This document shows, in pieces, positions 25,671 through 34,542 of a stretch of DNA of 47,285 nucleotides. The translations under genes were made by a program, and so were the position numbers. The notes beneath the pieces were generated by a model that was not told where the DNA came from, made no database searches, and was given only the letters and a program-made list of their open reading frames with translations. Position 1 is the stretch's first letter. Every line of letters starts with the position of its first letter. Source of the stretch: Acidocella aminolytica 101 = DSM 11237 (GTDB taxonomy: Bacteria > Pseudomonadota > Alphaproteobacteria > Acetobacterales > Acetobacteraceae); NCBI RefSeq assembly GCF_900129125.1, contig NZ_FQVJ01000029.1:1-47285 (forward strand), read 5' to 3'.

Positions 25671-27779
25671 TTAACGCTGGGGGTTGTGCGCCATGACGGC
25701 GCTGAAATCAAAAGGCAAAAGCGCCGCTACTTCCCGGCGGAAGGGCAAGGCGTCTGGGTCTGGGGTGGTGTCGAATTCCTCGGCATAACGGCGGCCGCTC
25801 CAGACGGCGGCGGCAATGGTGCCGGGGGCCAACGCATCACCAATAACGGTGACGCTTTTAATACCGGCGTCCGCCCAGTCGGCCTCTCGGGTGCGCAGGG
25901 CTTTGGCGAGGCCAAGGAGGGGCAGACGGGCAGTGACCAGGATCACGGCACCGGCCTCAATAGTTTCCTCACGCCCGGTGAAGGTACAAGCCAGCGTGGC
26001 GTGCCCGGCTTGCGCCCGCGCCAGGGTGCGGTTGGCGCGGATGATAATGTTTTGCTCCAGCAGACGAGCCTGGATTTTGTGCTGTTCCATGGTGTTGAAG
26101 GTCCAGGCGGAGGCACCGGCAGCGGGGGTGACGAGCGTAACCTCGTACCCCTCCTGGGCCAGAAGCTCGGCCAGGACGCCTCCCATATAGTAATGATCGT
26201 CATCATAAAGCAGCACCTGCTTTGCCTTTGGCCTTGCACCGGCCATCAGGTCATCCGGCGTGAAACATTCCACGCCTTCCAATGGAGCGGCATGAAGCAT
26301 ATTCCGTGCCACCGTATCGCGCCGCCAGGAACTGCCGGTGGCGAGAACGATATGCGCGAAGCCGAAACTCAGCAGGTCTTCAGCGGAGAGATCGCTTTCG
26401 AAGAAGGTCTCGAGATTGGTCATCGGCGTGATCTGGCCGATGCGGTAATCCGCGACGCGGCCCCAGGCGGAGAGCCCTGGCAGGCGGCGTTCGTGAATGA
26501 GGCGGCCGCCCAGCTCGCGCCCGCGCTCGGCCAAGGCAACCTCATAGCCGCGCCTGCCCAGCATCATCGCGGCTTCCAGCCCAGCGGGGCCGCCGCCGAC
26601 CACCAGCACTCGGGCATCGCTCTCTTTGGCGCGGATATATTCAGGGTGCCAGCCGCGGCGCCATTCCTCGCCCATGGCCGGGTTTTGGGTGCAGCGGATG
26701 ATGGAGGAAGTGTGATCTCCCGAGACGCAGATATTGCAGCCGATACATTCGCGAATCTCCTCGATACGGCCTTCACGGATTTTTTCGGGGATGAACGGGT
26801 CCGCGATTGAGGGGCGTGCGGCGCCGATGCAGTCTAGCACGCCCTGCTTGACCATGCGCACCATGAGGTCCGGCGAGGTGAAACGGCCGACGCCAACAAC
26901 CGGCTTGGTGGTGAGTTGTTTCACGCCCCGCACATAAGGCTCCTGATACCCCTCCCCGACGAAGCGGGAGGTTTGGCTGTCATTATCCCATGAGGAGAGC
27001 GTGAGATCCCATAGGTCTGGCAGTTCGGCCAGATGGGAAATGACATCCCGCGCCTCGGCGGCGTGGAAACCTTCCTCGCCGATCATCTCGTCCACCGAAA
27101 TCCGGCAAGCTACGCCTAGGGAATCGCCAACCGCGTCTTTAACCTCTTCGATCAGCTCTTTCAGCAGGCGGGCGCGGTTTTCCAGGCAGCCGCCATATTC
27201 ATCCGTGCGCTGATTAAAGCGGCGAGAGAGAAAGAACATCGGCCCGCCAAAGAGTTTCCCGGCATAGACATAAACGATGTCATAACCCGCGCGTTTGGCC
27301 CGCAAAGCTGCGTCGCGGTGCCATCTGCGGAGATTACGGATGTCCTGCTTGTCCATCGCGCGGGCTTGCACGGGATCGTTAAAAACCGAGAAAACCGGCA
27401 AATCCGCCGGCCCCATTGGAATTTCTCGCGAATAGAGGTTGGGCGCGTTCATGCCGTTATGACAAAGCTGCAGGCCCGCGAGAGAGTCGTATTGATGAAT
27501 CGAGTCCGCGACGCGGGCGAGCATCGGCACGTCTTGTTCACTCCAGACGCGCAGCTCTATAAAGGGACAGATTTCAGCGCTGGGATGGATTTCCGCCTGC
27601 TCTGAACAGACAACACCCCAACCGCCCTGCGCCTTGACCGCGCGCATGGTGGCCAGCGCCGAAGGGTCACGATAGCCCATGCCGTTGCAATGCGGCACCT
27701 GGAAAAAGCGGTTTTTCGCCACCACTGGCCCTATGCGGACCTGATCGAACAAAATATCGTAGCGGGGATCTCGCGCCAA
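25671..27779 (-). CDS. TMADH/DgcA-type iron-sulfur flavoprotein amine dehydrogenase
   Basis: 702 residues: an Old-Yellow-Enzyme-like FMN barrel (1-340), a 4Fe-4S site (Cys345, Cys348, Cys351, Cys363) and a C-terminal FAD/ADP-binding part (VLVVGGGPAGLEAA near 390-403). Alignment from memory with trimethylamine dehydrogenase fits over the whole length: Cys31 equals Cys30, which binds FMN covalently (QVPHC), and Tyr172, Trp264 and Asp267 are kept. The substrate pocket differs: Gln61 replaces Tyr60 and Asp355 replaces Trp355, as I recall for histamine dehydrogenase, and Lys175 replaces catalytic His172. The N-terminal region also resembles dimethylglycine/N-methylproline demethylases (DgcA-like). 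First gene of a four-gene operon. It should oxidise a small amine to an imine or aldehyde; electron acceptor and substrate are not evident. Confidence 0.85.
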   Translation of the reverse strand: MARDPRYDILFDQVRIGPVVAKNRFFQVPHCNGMGYRDPSALATMRAVKAQGGWGVVCSEQAEIHPSAEICPFIELRVWSEQDVPMLARVADSIHQYDSLAGLQLCHNGMNAPNLYSREIPMGPADLPVFSVFNDPVQARAMDKQDIRNLRRWHRDAALRAKRAGYDIVYVYAGKLFGGPMFFLSRRFNQRTDEYGGCLENRARLLKELIEEVKDAVGDSLGVACRISVDEMIGEEGFHAAEARDVISHLAELPDLWDLTLSSWDNDSQTSRFVGEGYQEPYVRGVKQLTTKPVVGVGRFTSPDLMVRMVKQGVLDCIGAARPSIADPFIPEKIREGRIEEIRECIGCNICVSGDHTSSIIRCTQNPAMGEEWRRGWHPEYIRAKESDARVLVVGGGPAGLEAAMMLGRRGYEVALAERGRELGGRLIHERRLPGLSAWGRVADYRIGQITPMTNLETFFESDLSAEDLLSFGFAHIVLATGSSWRRDTVARNMLHAAPLEGVECFTPDDLMAGARPKAKQVLLYDDDHYYMGGVLAELLAQEGYEVTLVTPAAGASAWTFNTMEQHKIQARLLEQNIIIRANRTLARAQAGHATLACTFTGREETIEAGAVILVTARLPLLGLAKALRTREADWADAGIKSVTVIGDALAPGTIAAAVWSGRRYAEEFDTTPDPDALPFRREVAALLPFDFSAVMAHNPQR

Positions 27780-27982
27780 ACCGATAACACTCCATCTATT
27801 AAGTTACTGTCAGCTTACATGAGTTTTTCTTGGCCGGAATTCGAATTAACTGAAGCACGGATAACCATTTCTCTGTGCATAAGGATAAAATTTAAGCAAA
27901 TGCCCGGCGTTCGCGCCTGCAGCAAAGGCAATGACGGAAAAGGGGTTGCCGAACGGTGAGGCTGCGCTAGACATAGGGTGAC
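27780..27982. promoter_or_regulatory. Divergent promoter region, flavoprotein operon / M20 gene
   Basis: About 200 AT-rich bases separate the two divergent starts. A perfect 10-base palindrome AATTCGAATT lies at 27838-27847. A similar sequence, AATTTGAATCA, is at 30054-30064 in the promoter of the nearby LysR gene. This may be the site of that LysR regulator, but the motif is short and AT-rich. Confidence 0.35.
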
Positions 27983-29119
27983 ATGCTTACAACCGCAGAT
28001 ATCCTCGCCACGTTGATCGCGTTTCCCACCATCAGTGCTGACAGCAATGAGGCGCTGATGCATTGGAGCGCCGCGCGCATTAGTGAAGCCGGTGGACGAA
28101 TTCGAGTTCTTGATGGCGCCAAGCCTGGAAAACTCAATATGTTGGCGAGTTTTGGGCCCAATACGGGAACGGGGATTGTGCTTTCCGGCCATAGCGATGT
28201 GGTACCCGTGGCCGGGCAAGCCTGGACAACGGACCCGTTTGGGCTGACCTGCAAGGATGGCAGACTGTATGGCCGCGGCACCAGCGACATGAAAGGCTTT
28301 TTGGCCGCCTGTCTGACCGCCGCAGCGCGCGCAGACAAAGAACGGCTGATCCGCCCGCTGCATCTGGCTTTTTCCTACGATGAGGAGATTGGCTGCGTAG
28401 GCGTGCGGGATATGCTGGACCGACTGGTACAAGACGGGTTTCAGGCCGAAGGCTGCGTGATTGGAGAACCAACGGAGCTGAAAGTGGCGCTGGGACATAA
28501 AGGTAAGCTGGCGGGCTGCATCTGCTGCACGGGGCTGGCCGCGCATTCCGCCAATCCGGCTTTGGGCTGCAACGCGATTTCATTGGCGGCAGAGATGATT
28601 TGCGAGGCCGAAGAGTTGCAGACGGAATTGCAGGCCAGCGGCACGCATGATGAGGCCTATCCCTTCCCTATCACGAGTGTTCATATTGGCACCATTGAAG
28701 GTGGCACCGCGCTGAATATCGTGCCCGACCATTGCGAGATGCGCTTTGAGATCCGCAATGTCGCGGGCGACGATCTGCACGCACTGGTTGAGAAATTACG
28801 GAAGCGAGCGGAAAAAATTGTAGCTCGCCACAGCAAGGGAAAAATCGAAATCGAAACGGACAATGAATATCCGGGGTTGGATACGCCGCGTGACGATGCT
28901 TTCGCGCAAAAGATATTAACGGCAGCGGGAACCGACGCCTGCAAGATCAGTTTTGGCACAGAAGGCGGGCTGTTTAAGGAGCGGCTGCAAATGCCGGTGG
29001 TGGTGTGCGGCCCCGGCAGCATAGATCGGGCGCACAAGCCGGATGAATATGTGATGCAGGACGAACTTGATGCCTGCGATGCTTTTTTGGACCGGGTGAT
29101 TGCCGGACTGTACTGTTAG
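27983..29119 (+). CDS. M20-family metallo-deacylase (ArgE/DapE-like)
   Basis: 378 residues. Dinuclear zinc ligands are clear: His in LSGHSDVVPV (about 72), Asp in GRGTSDMKGF (about 104), the Glu pair in SYDEEIGC (about 137), Glu in VIGEPTEL (about 162) and His in GSIDRAHKPDEY (about 351). The ArgE-type GHKGKLAGCI and FGTEGGLF blocks are present. Members remove acyl groups from N-acyl amino acids. Arginine synthesis is unlikely from its place in a catabolic block, divergent from the flavoprotein operon; hydrolysis of an N-acylated intermediate is more plausible. It ends overlapping the convergent LysR gene by four bases. Confidence 0.87.
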   Translation: MLTTADILATLIAFPTISADSNEALMHWSAARISEAGGRIRVLDGAKPGKLNMLASFGPNTGTGIVLSGHSDVVPVAGQAWTTDPFGLTCKDGRLYGRGTSDMKGFLAACLTAAARADKERLIRPLHLAFSYDEEIGCVGVRDMLDRLVQDGFQAEGCVIGEPTELKVALGHKGKLAGCICCTGLAAHSANPALGCNAISLAAEMICEAEELQTELQASGTHDEAYPFPITSVHIGTIEGGTALNIVPDHCEMRFEIRNVAGDDLHALVEKLRKRAEKIVARHSKGKIEIETDNEYPGLDTPRDDAFAQKILTAAGTDACKISFGTEGGLFKERLQMPVVVCGPGSIDRAHKPDEYVMQDELDACDAFLDRVIAGLYC

Positions 29120-30036
29120 CCGGTTCCCGGCAAGGGTTTGTCCAGCAGCAAATCGCGGCATAGCTCCATGAAGGCTTCCGCCGTGGGAGTGCGGCGCAGG
29201 CCTTTCAAAGTGGCGATGCCGTAAATGAGGGGGCGGAGCTTGTCCTCCAGCGCCAGATAGGACAGCTTATGGCCGTCCAGCGTAATGACGTTTTTGGGTT
29301 GAGCATTGGCCAAGCCGTACCCCTCGCCACGGGCGACTAAGCTGCGGATGATATCGATATAAGCGTAGCGTCCGACAATGTTGGGGGAGAGTCCGGCCTC
29401 GCGGAACAGAGACAGGAAATAGTCACGGCTCATCGGCAGGTCGAGCAGCAGAAAATCCTCGTCGTGCAGTTCCTTAAGGCTGATGAAGCGCCGCCGTGCG
29501 AAACGGTGCGAGGCGCCGACAAAGGCGTAAGGCGGCAGGGGGGCCATCGGCGTGAATTCAAAGTCCGGCGGGATGTTCATGTCGTAGGTCAGCAGCAGTG
29601 CGATGCGGCCGTTACGCAAAGCTTCAAACAACTCCGACTGATTGCCCGCCACGGCGTTGGCGCGGGCCTCCGGGTAAAGCTTGCGGAACTCCGAGAGCAG
29701 CTCAGGTACCGCCAGCGGGAACAAGGTGGAGAGACAGCCGATTTCAATAGGACCGGCGACTTTGGCAGAGATCAGAGAGGCTGCGTTCTGCACTTCCTCG
29801 GCTTGCATTAGCAGCGCCCGAGCTTCCCGCAGAAAACGTTGGCCCTCCGCGGTGAGGGAAAGGCCCTGGGCGTGGTGGCGGATGAAAAGCTGGATGCCGA
29901 ATTCCTCCTCCAACGCGGTGATGGCGGAGGAGATTGAGGGCTGGGAAATATTCACGCGCTCAGATGCCAAGGTGATACTGCCGGTTTCCGCCGTGGCGAC
30001 GAAATAAGTGATTTGTTTGAGGGTAAAGCGCATCAT
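29116..30036 (-). CDS. LysR-type regulator of the accessory catabolic block
   Basis: 306 residues from the ATG at 30036 (a second ATG follows at 30033; an upstream TTG at 30051 is less likely). The N-terminal helix-turn-helix FTLKQITYFVATAETGS / ASERVNISQPSISSAITALE is clear, and the effector domain follows from about residue 90 (GPIEIGCLSTLFPLAVPELL). It is divergent from the DUF1028 gene and convergent with the M20 gene, placing it at the centre of the block. It probably controls the flanking catabolic genes in response to the substrate or an intermediate. Confidence 0.87.
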   Translation of the reverse strand: MMRFTLKQITYFVATAETGSITLASERVNISQPSISSAITALEEEFGIQLFIRHHAQGLSLTAEGQRFLREARALLMQAEEVQNAASLISAKVAGPIEIGCLSTLFPLAVPELLSEFRKLYPEARANAVAGNQSELFEALRNGRIALLLTYDMNIPPDFEFTPMAPLPPYAFVGASHRFARRRFISLKELHDEDFLLLDLPMSRDYFLSLFREAGLSPNIVGRYAYIDIIRSLVARGEGYGLANAQPKNVITLDGHKLSYLALEDKLRPLIYGIATLKGLRRTPTAEAFMELCRDLLLDKPLPGTG

Positions 30037-30138
30037 GGTCGAGGAACTCAAAAAATTTGAATCAGGCTATCAGAAGATTTTATTTTACAAAAGCAAAACC
30101 AACCATGAAACCGGACATGACCGGATAGGAGCTAGTGC

Positions 30139-30816
30139 ATGACTTTTTCACTCGTGGCTCGGTGCTCGCGCACAGGGCAATTTGCCGTGGCGGTCACGTC
30201 ATCCTCCCCCGCCGTGGCGGCGCGCTGTGCCTTTGCGCGAGCGGGGATTGGCGCTGTGACCACGCAGAATGTGACTGACCCACGGTTGGGGCCGAAGATG
30301 CTGGCAGCGCTGACGACGGGGCGAAATGCTGAGACCGCCCTGCAGGAGGCGGTTAGCGGGGCGCATTTTTCTGAATACCGGCAGCTTACGGTGATTGATG
30401 CACAAGGGGGCACGGCATTTTATTCCGGCGCCAAGACGCTGGGCGTGTATGGCGCCGCGCAGGGGCATGACGCGGTTTCCGCTGGTAATTTACTGGCGAA
30501 CCAGAATGTGCCGCAGGCGGTGGTGGGGACGTTTGCGGCTTCTGACCCCGCCTTGGAATTAGGCACGCGGGTGATGGCGGCGATGCGGGCCGGGCTGGCG
30601 GCCGGAGGCGAGGCTGGGCCGCTGCAGTCCGCCGGGATTTTGGTGGTGGATAAGGAGGCTTGGCCAGTCGCGGATTTGCGGGTAGACTGGCATGACACGC
30701 CGCTGGATGAACTTGCCCGGCTTTGGAAAATTTGGCAGCCGCAAATGTATGATTATGTGACGCGCGCGCTGAACCCAACGGCCGCGCCTTCTTACGGTGT
30801 ACCGGGGGATGAGTAA
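30139..30816 (+). CDS. DUF1028 (Ntn-hydrolase-like) protein
   Basis: 225 residues. The start MTFSLVARCSRTGQFAVAVTSS and the blocks VAARCAFARAGIGAVTTQN (31-49) and VSAGNLLANQNVP (near 113-125) are characteristic of DUF1028, predicted to have the N-terminal-nucleophile hydrolase fold. The reaction is unknown; members often lie beside amidases, deacylases and RidA proteins in amino-acid or amine catabolic clusters, as here. It is divergent from the LysR gene (about 100 bases between starts) and convergent with the aldolase gene. Confidence 0.85.
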   Translation: MTFSLVARCSRTGQFAVAVTSSSPAVAARCAFARAGIGAVTTQNVTDPRLGPKMLAALTTGRNAETALQEAVSGAHFSEYRQLTVIDAQGGTAFYSGAKTLGVYGAAQGHDAVSAGNLLANQNVPQAVVGTFAASDPALELGTRVMAAMRAGLAAGGEAGPLQSAGILVVDKEAWPVADLRVDWHDTPLDELARLWKIWQPQMYDYVTRALNPTAAPSYGVPGDE

Positions 30817-30832
30817 TCCCCCGGCTCTCTGC

Positions 30833-31540
30833 TTATGAAAGATAGTCCGGGGGAAGATGCCTACGCATATGCGCGAAATGCGCGTCGCCGAATTCGGGCT
30901 CATTCTCCCAGGCGCGGGCGGTTTTTTCCGCGACCTCGTCGTTGAGAATGTTCAAGGGCTGGCCTGAACCGTAGGCCAGCAGCAAGGTGCGGGCCGCGCG
31001 CTCGAAATGGTAAAAGGCATCGAAAGCGTCGGCCGCGTTTGCGCCGATTGTGAGCAGACCGTGATTGCCCATCATCAGGATTTTCTTTTCACCCAGAATT
31101 TTGGCTAGCCTTTCACCCTCGGCAACATGGTCGGCGACGCCAGCATAGGCGTCGTCGATGGCTACGCGGTTGAAGAAGCGTGCGCTGGTCTGGTCCACCG
31201 GGTAGAGGGTGGGGTCTTTCAGGCAGGACAGCGCGGTGGCGTATATAGGGTGCAAATGCACCACGCAGCGCGCCTGGGGCAGCAGACGGTGAATGGCGCC
31301 GTGAATAGCCCAGGCGGTGCTGTCTATATCGTCCGGCAAGTCCTGGGACGTGCTGTCCAGAAGTGCCAACTCGGATGCTTTCAGCGTGGCGAAGTCCCTC
31401 CAGCGGCGATTGATGAGGAATTGCGCGCCGTCATCGGACGCCGCCAGGGAGATGTGGTTTGCGGTGGCTTCCTGCCAGTCGAACCGGGCGGCGAGACGGC
31501 AGAGAGCAGCGAGCTCCCCGCGTAGCCGTGCCTCGCTCAT
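30833..31540 (-). CDS. Class II aldolase/adducin-family protein
   Basis: 235 residues. The zinc site is seen in VVHLHPIYATAL (two His near 93-95) with a further His in MMGNHGLLTIG (near 155). The fold also fits L-fuculose-phosphate aldolases and decarboxylases of this superfamily. It overlaps the RidA gene by four bases (31537-31540), so the two are one operon. No sugar-phosphate genes are nearby, so a retro-aldol, decarboxylation or dehydration step on a catabolic intermediate is more likely than sugar metabolism. Naming it MtnB is not justified. Confidence 0.83.
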   Translation of the reverse strand: MSEARLRGELAALCRLAARFDWQEATANHISLAASDDGAQFLINRRWRDFATLKASELALLDSTSQDLPDDIDSTAWAIHGAIHRLLPQARCVVHLHPIYATALSCLKDPTLYPVDQTSARFFNRVAIDDAYAGVADHVAEGERLAKILGEKKILMMGNHGLLTIGANAADAFDAFYHFERAARTLLLAYGSGQPLNILNDEVAEKTARAWENEPEFGDAHFAHMRRHLPPDYLS

Positions 31541-31944
31541 GGAAGCTCCGCGATGACGTCGATCTCAACCAGCCATTCCGGGCGGGCGAGTGCGACCACG
31601 ACAAGGCCGGTAAAGACCGGATAAACGCCTTTCAGCCAGCGCCCGGCGCTGCGGTACACAGCCTCACGGTGGCGGATGTCCGTAAGATAGACAGTGACTT
31701 TGCAAATATGTTCGAGCGTGGCGCCGCATTCACGCAGCAGCATGTCGATATTCTGCATCACCTTCTCGGCTTGGCCGGCGGGGTCCCCTACCGCGACGTT
31801 TTCGCGTGTGTCGAGATCCTGCGGGACTTGGCCGCGCAGATAGATCGTCTTACCGGTGACAACTGCCTGGCAGAGATCGTTATCGAGATTCTGCTCAGGA
31901 TAAGTGTCTTTGGTGTTGAAGGGGCGAATACGTTTGTGAATCAT
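31537..31944 (-). CDS. RidA/YjgF-family protein lacking the catalytic arginine
   Basis: 135 residues, one RidA domain: KTIYLRGQVPQDLDTRE near 31-47, MQNIDMLLRECGATLEHICK near 62-81, and WLVEIDVIAEL at the end. Active RidA imine deaminases carry an Arg in the block P-x-R-(S/T); here the block is P-V-F-T with Phe110 at that place. It therefore belongs to the Arg-less Rid groups, whose function is unknown and which are not expected to hydrolyse 2-aminoacrylate. It is the first gene of a two-gene operon with the aldolase. Confidence 0.87.
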   Translation of the reverse strand: MIHKRIRPFNTKDTYPEQNLDNDLCQAVVTGKTIYLRGQVPQDLDTRENVAVGDPAGQAEKVMQNIDMLLRECGATLEHICKVTVYLTDIRHREAVYRSAGRWLKGVYPVFTGLVVVALARPEWLVEIDVIAELP

Positions 31945-32068
31945 ACCTTGCTCCGCTGCAGGCCGGAACGGCCAGAGTAACCTTAAGCCAGGGGTGTTGG
32001 TTTTTTAAAGTCGATAGTGCGGAGCTTCTGGATAAGATCGCCCGAAGCAGTTGCACGGTTTCACGGCT

Positions 32069-32089
32069 AAAACCGCGCAACGGCCGCGG
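32069..32089 (-). terminator. Rho-independent terminator of the hut operon
   Basis: On the complement, CCGCG (32089-32085) pairs with CGCGG (32077-32073) around a seven-base loop, followed by TTTT (32072-32069). It lies directly behind the hutU stop at 32096, in the right direction. The stem is short, so efficiency is uncertain. Confidence 0.5.
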
Positions 32090-32095
32090 AAACGT

Positions 32096-33757
32096 TCAGA
32101 GGGACGGCAGGTCGAGCTTGAATTCCCGTGCGCAGTCCTGGGCGATTTCATAACCGGCATCGGCATGACGCATCACACCGGTGGCGGGGTCGTTCCAGAG
32201 CACGCGTTCAAGACGCTTCGCGGCTTCGGGCGTGCCGTCAGCGCAGATGACCATGCCGGAATGCTGAGAGAAGCCCATTCCCACACCGCCGCCATGATGC
32301 AGCGAGACCCAGGTGGCGCCCGACGCGCAATTGAGCAAAGCGTTGAGCAAAGGCCAGTCTGAAACAGCGTCCGAGCCGTCCAGCATGGATTCCGTCTCAC
32401 GGTTGGGGGACGCGACGGAGCCGGAATCAAGATGGTCTCGGCCGATTACAACCGGGGCGGAAAGCTCGCCGCGCGCGACCATCTCGTTAAACGCAAGGCC
32501 GAGACGGTGCCTGTCTCCCAACCCTACCCAGCAGATGCGCGCGGGCAGGCCCTGAAAGGAGATACGCTCCCGCGCCATGTCCAGCCAGTTATGGAGGTGT
32601 TTGTCGTGCGGCAGAAGCTCTTTCACCTTTTGATCGGTCTTGTAAATATCCTCCGGGTCGCCAGAGAGAGCGGCCCAGCGGAACGGACCGATGCCACGGC
32701 AGAATAGCGGGCGGATATAAGCGGGCACAAAGCCAGGGAATTCAAAAGCGTGAGAAACGCCCTGCTCTTTCGCGCGCTGGCGGATGTTGTTGCCGTAATC
32801 GAACGTGGGCACGCCCATCTTCACAAACTCAAGCATGGCGCAGACATGCTGGGCCATGGAGGCGCGAGCGGCATCTTCTACCGCTTTTGGATCGGTTTCG
32901 CGTTTGGCTTCCCATTCCGCAACGCTCCATCCGATGGGGAGATAACCATTGACCGGGTCGTGGGCGGAGGTTTGGTCTGTCACCATGTCCGGTTTCACGC
33001 CACGCTTGAGAAGATCCGGCAGAATTTCCGCGGCATTACCGAGCAGCGCCACGGAGACGGCTTTTTTCTCAGTACGGGCACGGTCGATGATTTCCAGCGC
33101 TTCGTCGAGGTCTTTGGCCTGCACATCAACATAGCGGGTTTTCAGGCGCATTTCGATGCGGCTCTGCTGGCATTCAATGGCAAGGCAGGAGGCTCCTGCC
33201 ATGGTAGCGGCGAGCGGCTGGGCGCCGCCCATGCCGCCCAGACCGGCGGTGAGCACCCAGCGACCAGCAAGGTCTCCATTATAATGACGCCGGCCAGCTT
33301 CAACGAAGGTTTCGTAAGTACCCTGAACAATTCCCTGGCTGCCAATATAAATCCAGGAGCCGGCCGTCATCTGGCCATACATCATCAGCCCCTTGCGGTC
33401 GAGCTCGTTGAAATGAGACCAATTAGCCCAGTTGGGCACCAGATTAGAATTGGCAATAAGGACGCGAGGGGCATCCGGGTGGGTGCGGAAAATGCCGACG
33501 GGTTTGCCAGATTGGATGAGCAGGCTTTGATCGTCTTCAAGGCGCTTGAGGGCGGAGACGATGCGGTCAAACGCGTTCCAGTCCCGCGCGGCGCGGCCGA
33601 TGCCGCCATAGACCACCAGTTCCTCCGGACGCTCGGCCACCATCGGGTCAAGATTATTCATCAACATCCGCAAGGGCGCTTCGGTGAGCCAGCTTTTCGC
33701 GGAAAGTTTCGAACCATGGTCCGCGCGGATCACGCGCGCATTGTCGAGACGGGTCAT
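32096..33757 (-). CDS. hutU: Urocanate hydratase
   Basis: 553 residues from the ATG at 33757 ([12 protein letters not shown]), which overlaps the hutG stop as ATGA; the open frame reaches further upstream but lacks family sequence. The NAD-binding glycine block [17 protein letters not shown] lies near 165-181 and the active-site region [17 protein letters not shown] near 375-391, including the conserved cysteine. It hydrates urocanate to imidazolonepropionate with tightly bound NAD+. It is the last gene of hutI-H-G-U; a terminator follows. Confidence 0.96.
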   Translation of the reverse strand: MTRLDNARVIRADHGSKLSAKSWLTEAPLRMLMNNLDPMVAERPEELVVYGGIGRAARDWNAFDRIVSALKRLEDDQSLLIQSGKPVGIFRTHPDAPRVLIANSNLVPNWANWSHFNELDRKGLMMYGQMTAGSWIYIGSQGIVQGTYETFVEAGRRHYNGDLAGRWVLTAGLGGMGGAQPLAATMAGASCLAIECQQSRIEMRLKTRYVDVQAKDLDEALEIIDRARTEKKAVSVALLGNAAEILPDLLKRGVKPDMVTDQTSAHDPVNGYLPIGWSVAEWEAKRETDPKAVEDAARASMAQHVCAMLEFVKMGVPTFDYGNNIRQRAKEQGVSHAFEFPGFVPAYIRPLFCRGIGPFRWAALSGDPEDIYKTDQKVKELLPHDKHLHNWLDMARERISFQGLPARICWVGLGDRHRLGLAFNEMVARGELSAPVVIGRDHLDSGSVASPNRETESMLDGSDAVSDWPLLNALLNCASGATWVSLHHGGGVGMGFSQHSGMVICADGTPEAAKRLERVLWNDPATGVMRHADAGYEIAQDCAREFKLDLPSL

Positions 33758-34542
33758 GCGCAGAGGCCTTTCAGGATGGTTTCGAGAGTGGAGAGGATGG
33801 GTGCGGGGGTTTGCAAAGGGGCTGGCCACGTTTCGGGCGTGACGGGATCCGGCTCCTGCATATAGCCACGGCAGCCCAGCTCCATTTGGATGGCATGGAT
33901 GTTGCGCGCGGGATCGCCGTAATGGCGGGTGATCCAGCCGCCTTTGAAACGGCCATTGACAGTATAGGAAAAACCGCTGGCGGCGCAGGCGCGTTCAACT
34001 TGCGCCTGCAAGGTAGGCGCGCAGCTTTGGCCGCTATTGGTGCCGATATTGAACTGCGGCAGCTCGCCATCAAACAGGCGCCGAATGCGGCTGCGGATGG
34101 AGTGGCAGTCATATAGCACCGCGCGGCCATGCAAAACATGGATACGCTCAATTTCAGCGCGCAAGGCGGCGTGGTAGGGGACGAAATAAGTTTCGCGACG
34201 GCGGGCGATTTCAGCTTCATCCGGTGGAGTGCTTTTATAAAGCGGCTCGCCGTCAAAGGTTTCCGTGGGGCAAAGCCCCGTGGTCGCTTGGCCCGGATAG
34301 AGCGAGACGCCGGACGGGTCGCGGTTAAGGTCGATCACCGAACGGGAGATATGCGCGGCGATAATGGTGGCGTCCATTGTTGCGGCAAAGCTGTAGAGGG
34401 CGGGCAGATGCCAATCCGCATCCTTGCGAGCGAGCCAGTCTGAGACGAACAGCCCTGAAAATTCATCTGGGATTTCCGTTCCCGCATGAGGGATGGACAG
34501 AATTACAGGGGCGTTGCCCCGGCGCAGTGTGAAAAAGCTCAT
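33754..34542 (-). CDS. hutG: N-formylglutamate deformylase
   Basis: 262 residues. The family start with [16 protein letters not shown] (13-28), [10 protein letters not shown] near 67, [14 protein letters not shown]-like [10 protein letters not shown] near 143 and the C-terminal [19 protein letters not shown] are typical of the HutG N-formylglutamate amidohydrolase family. It releases formate and glutamate in the last step of the pathway that uses HutF. It overlaps hutH upstream and hutU downstream by four bases each, so translation of the three is coupled. Confidence 0.93.
   Translation of the reverse strand: MSFFTLRRGNAPVILSIPHAGTEIPDEFSGLFVSDWLARKDADWHLPALYSFAATMDATIIAAHISRSVIDLNRDPSGVSLYPGQATTGLCPTETFDGEPLYKSTPPDEAEIARRRETYFVPYHAALRAEIERIHVLHGRAVLYDCHSIRSRIRRLFDGELPQFNIGTNSGQSCAPTLQAQVERACAASGFSYTVNGRFKGGWITRHYGDPARNIHAIQMELGCRGYMQEPDPVTPETWPAPLQTPAPILSTLETILKGLCA

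Noticed and set aside
25671-27779. Firm naming of the flavoprotein as histamine dehydrogenase
   Set aside because: The pocket residues fit, but N-terminal similarity to dimethylglycine/N-methylproline demethylases and the Lys at the His172 position leave the substrate open.
30833-31540. Class II aldolase as MtnB of methionine salvage, pairing with mtnA at 44628
   Set aside because: The genes are 13 kb apart in different operons, no other salvage genes are nearby, and the aldolase is coupled to a RidA gene in a catabolic block.
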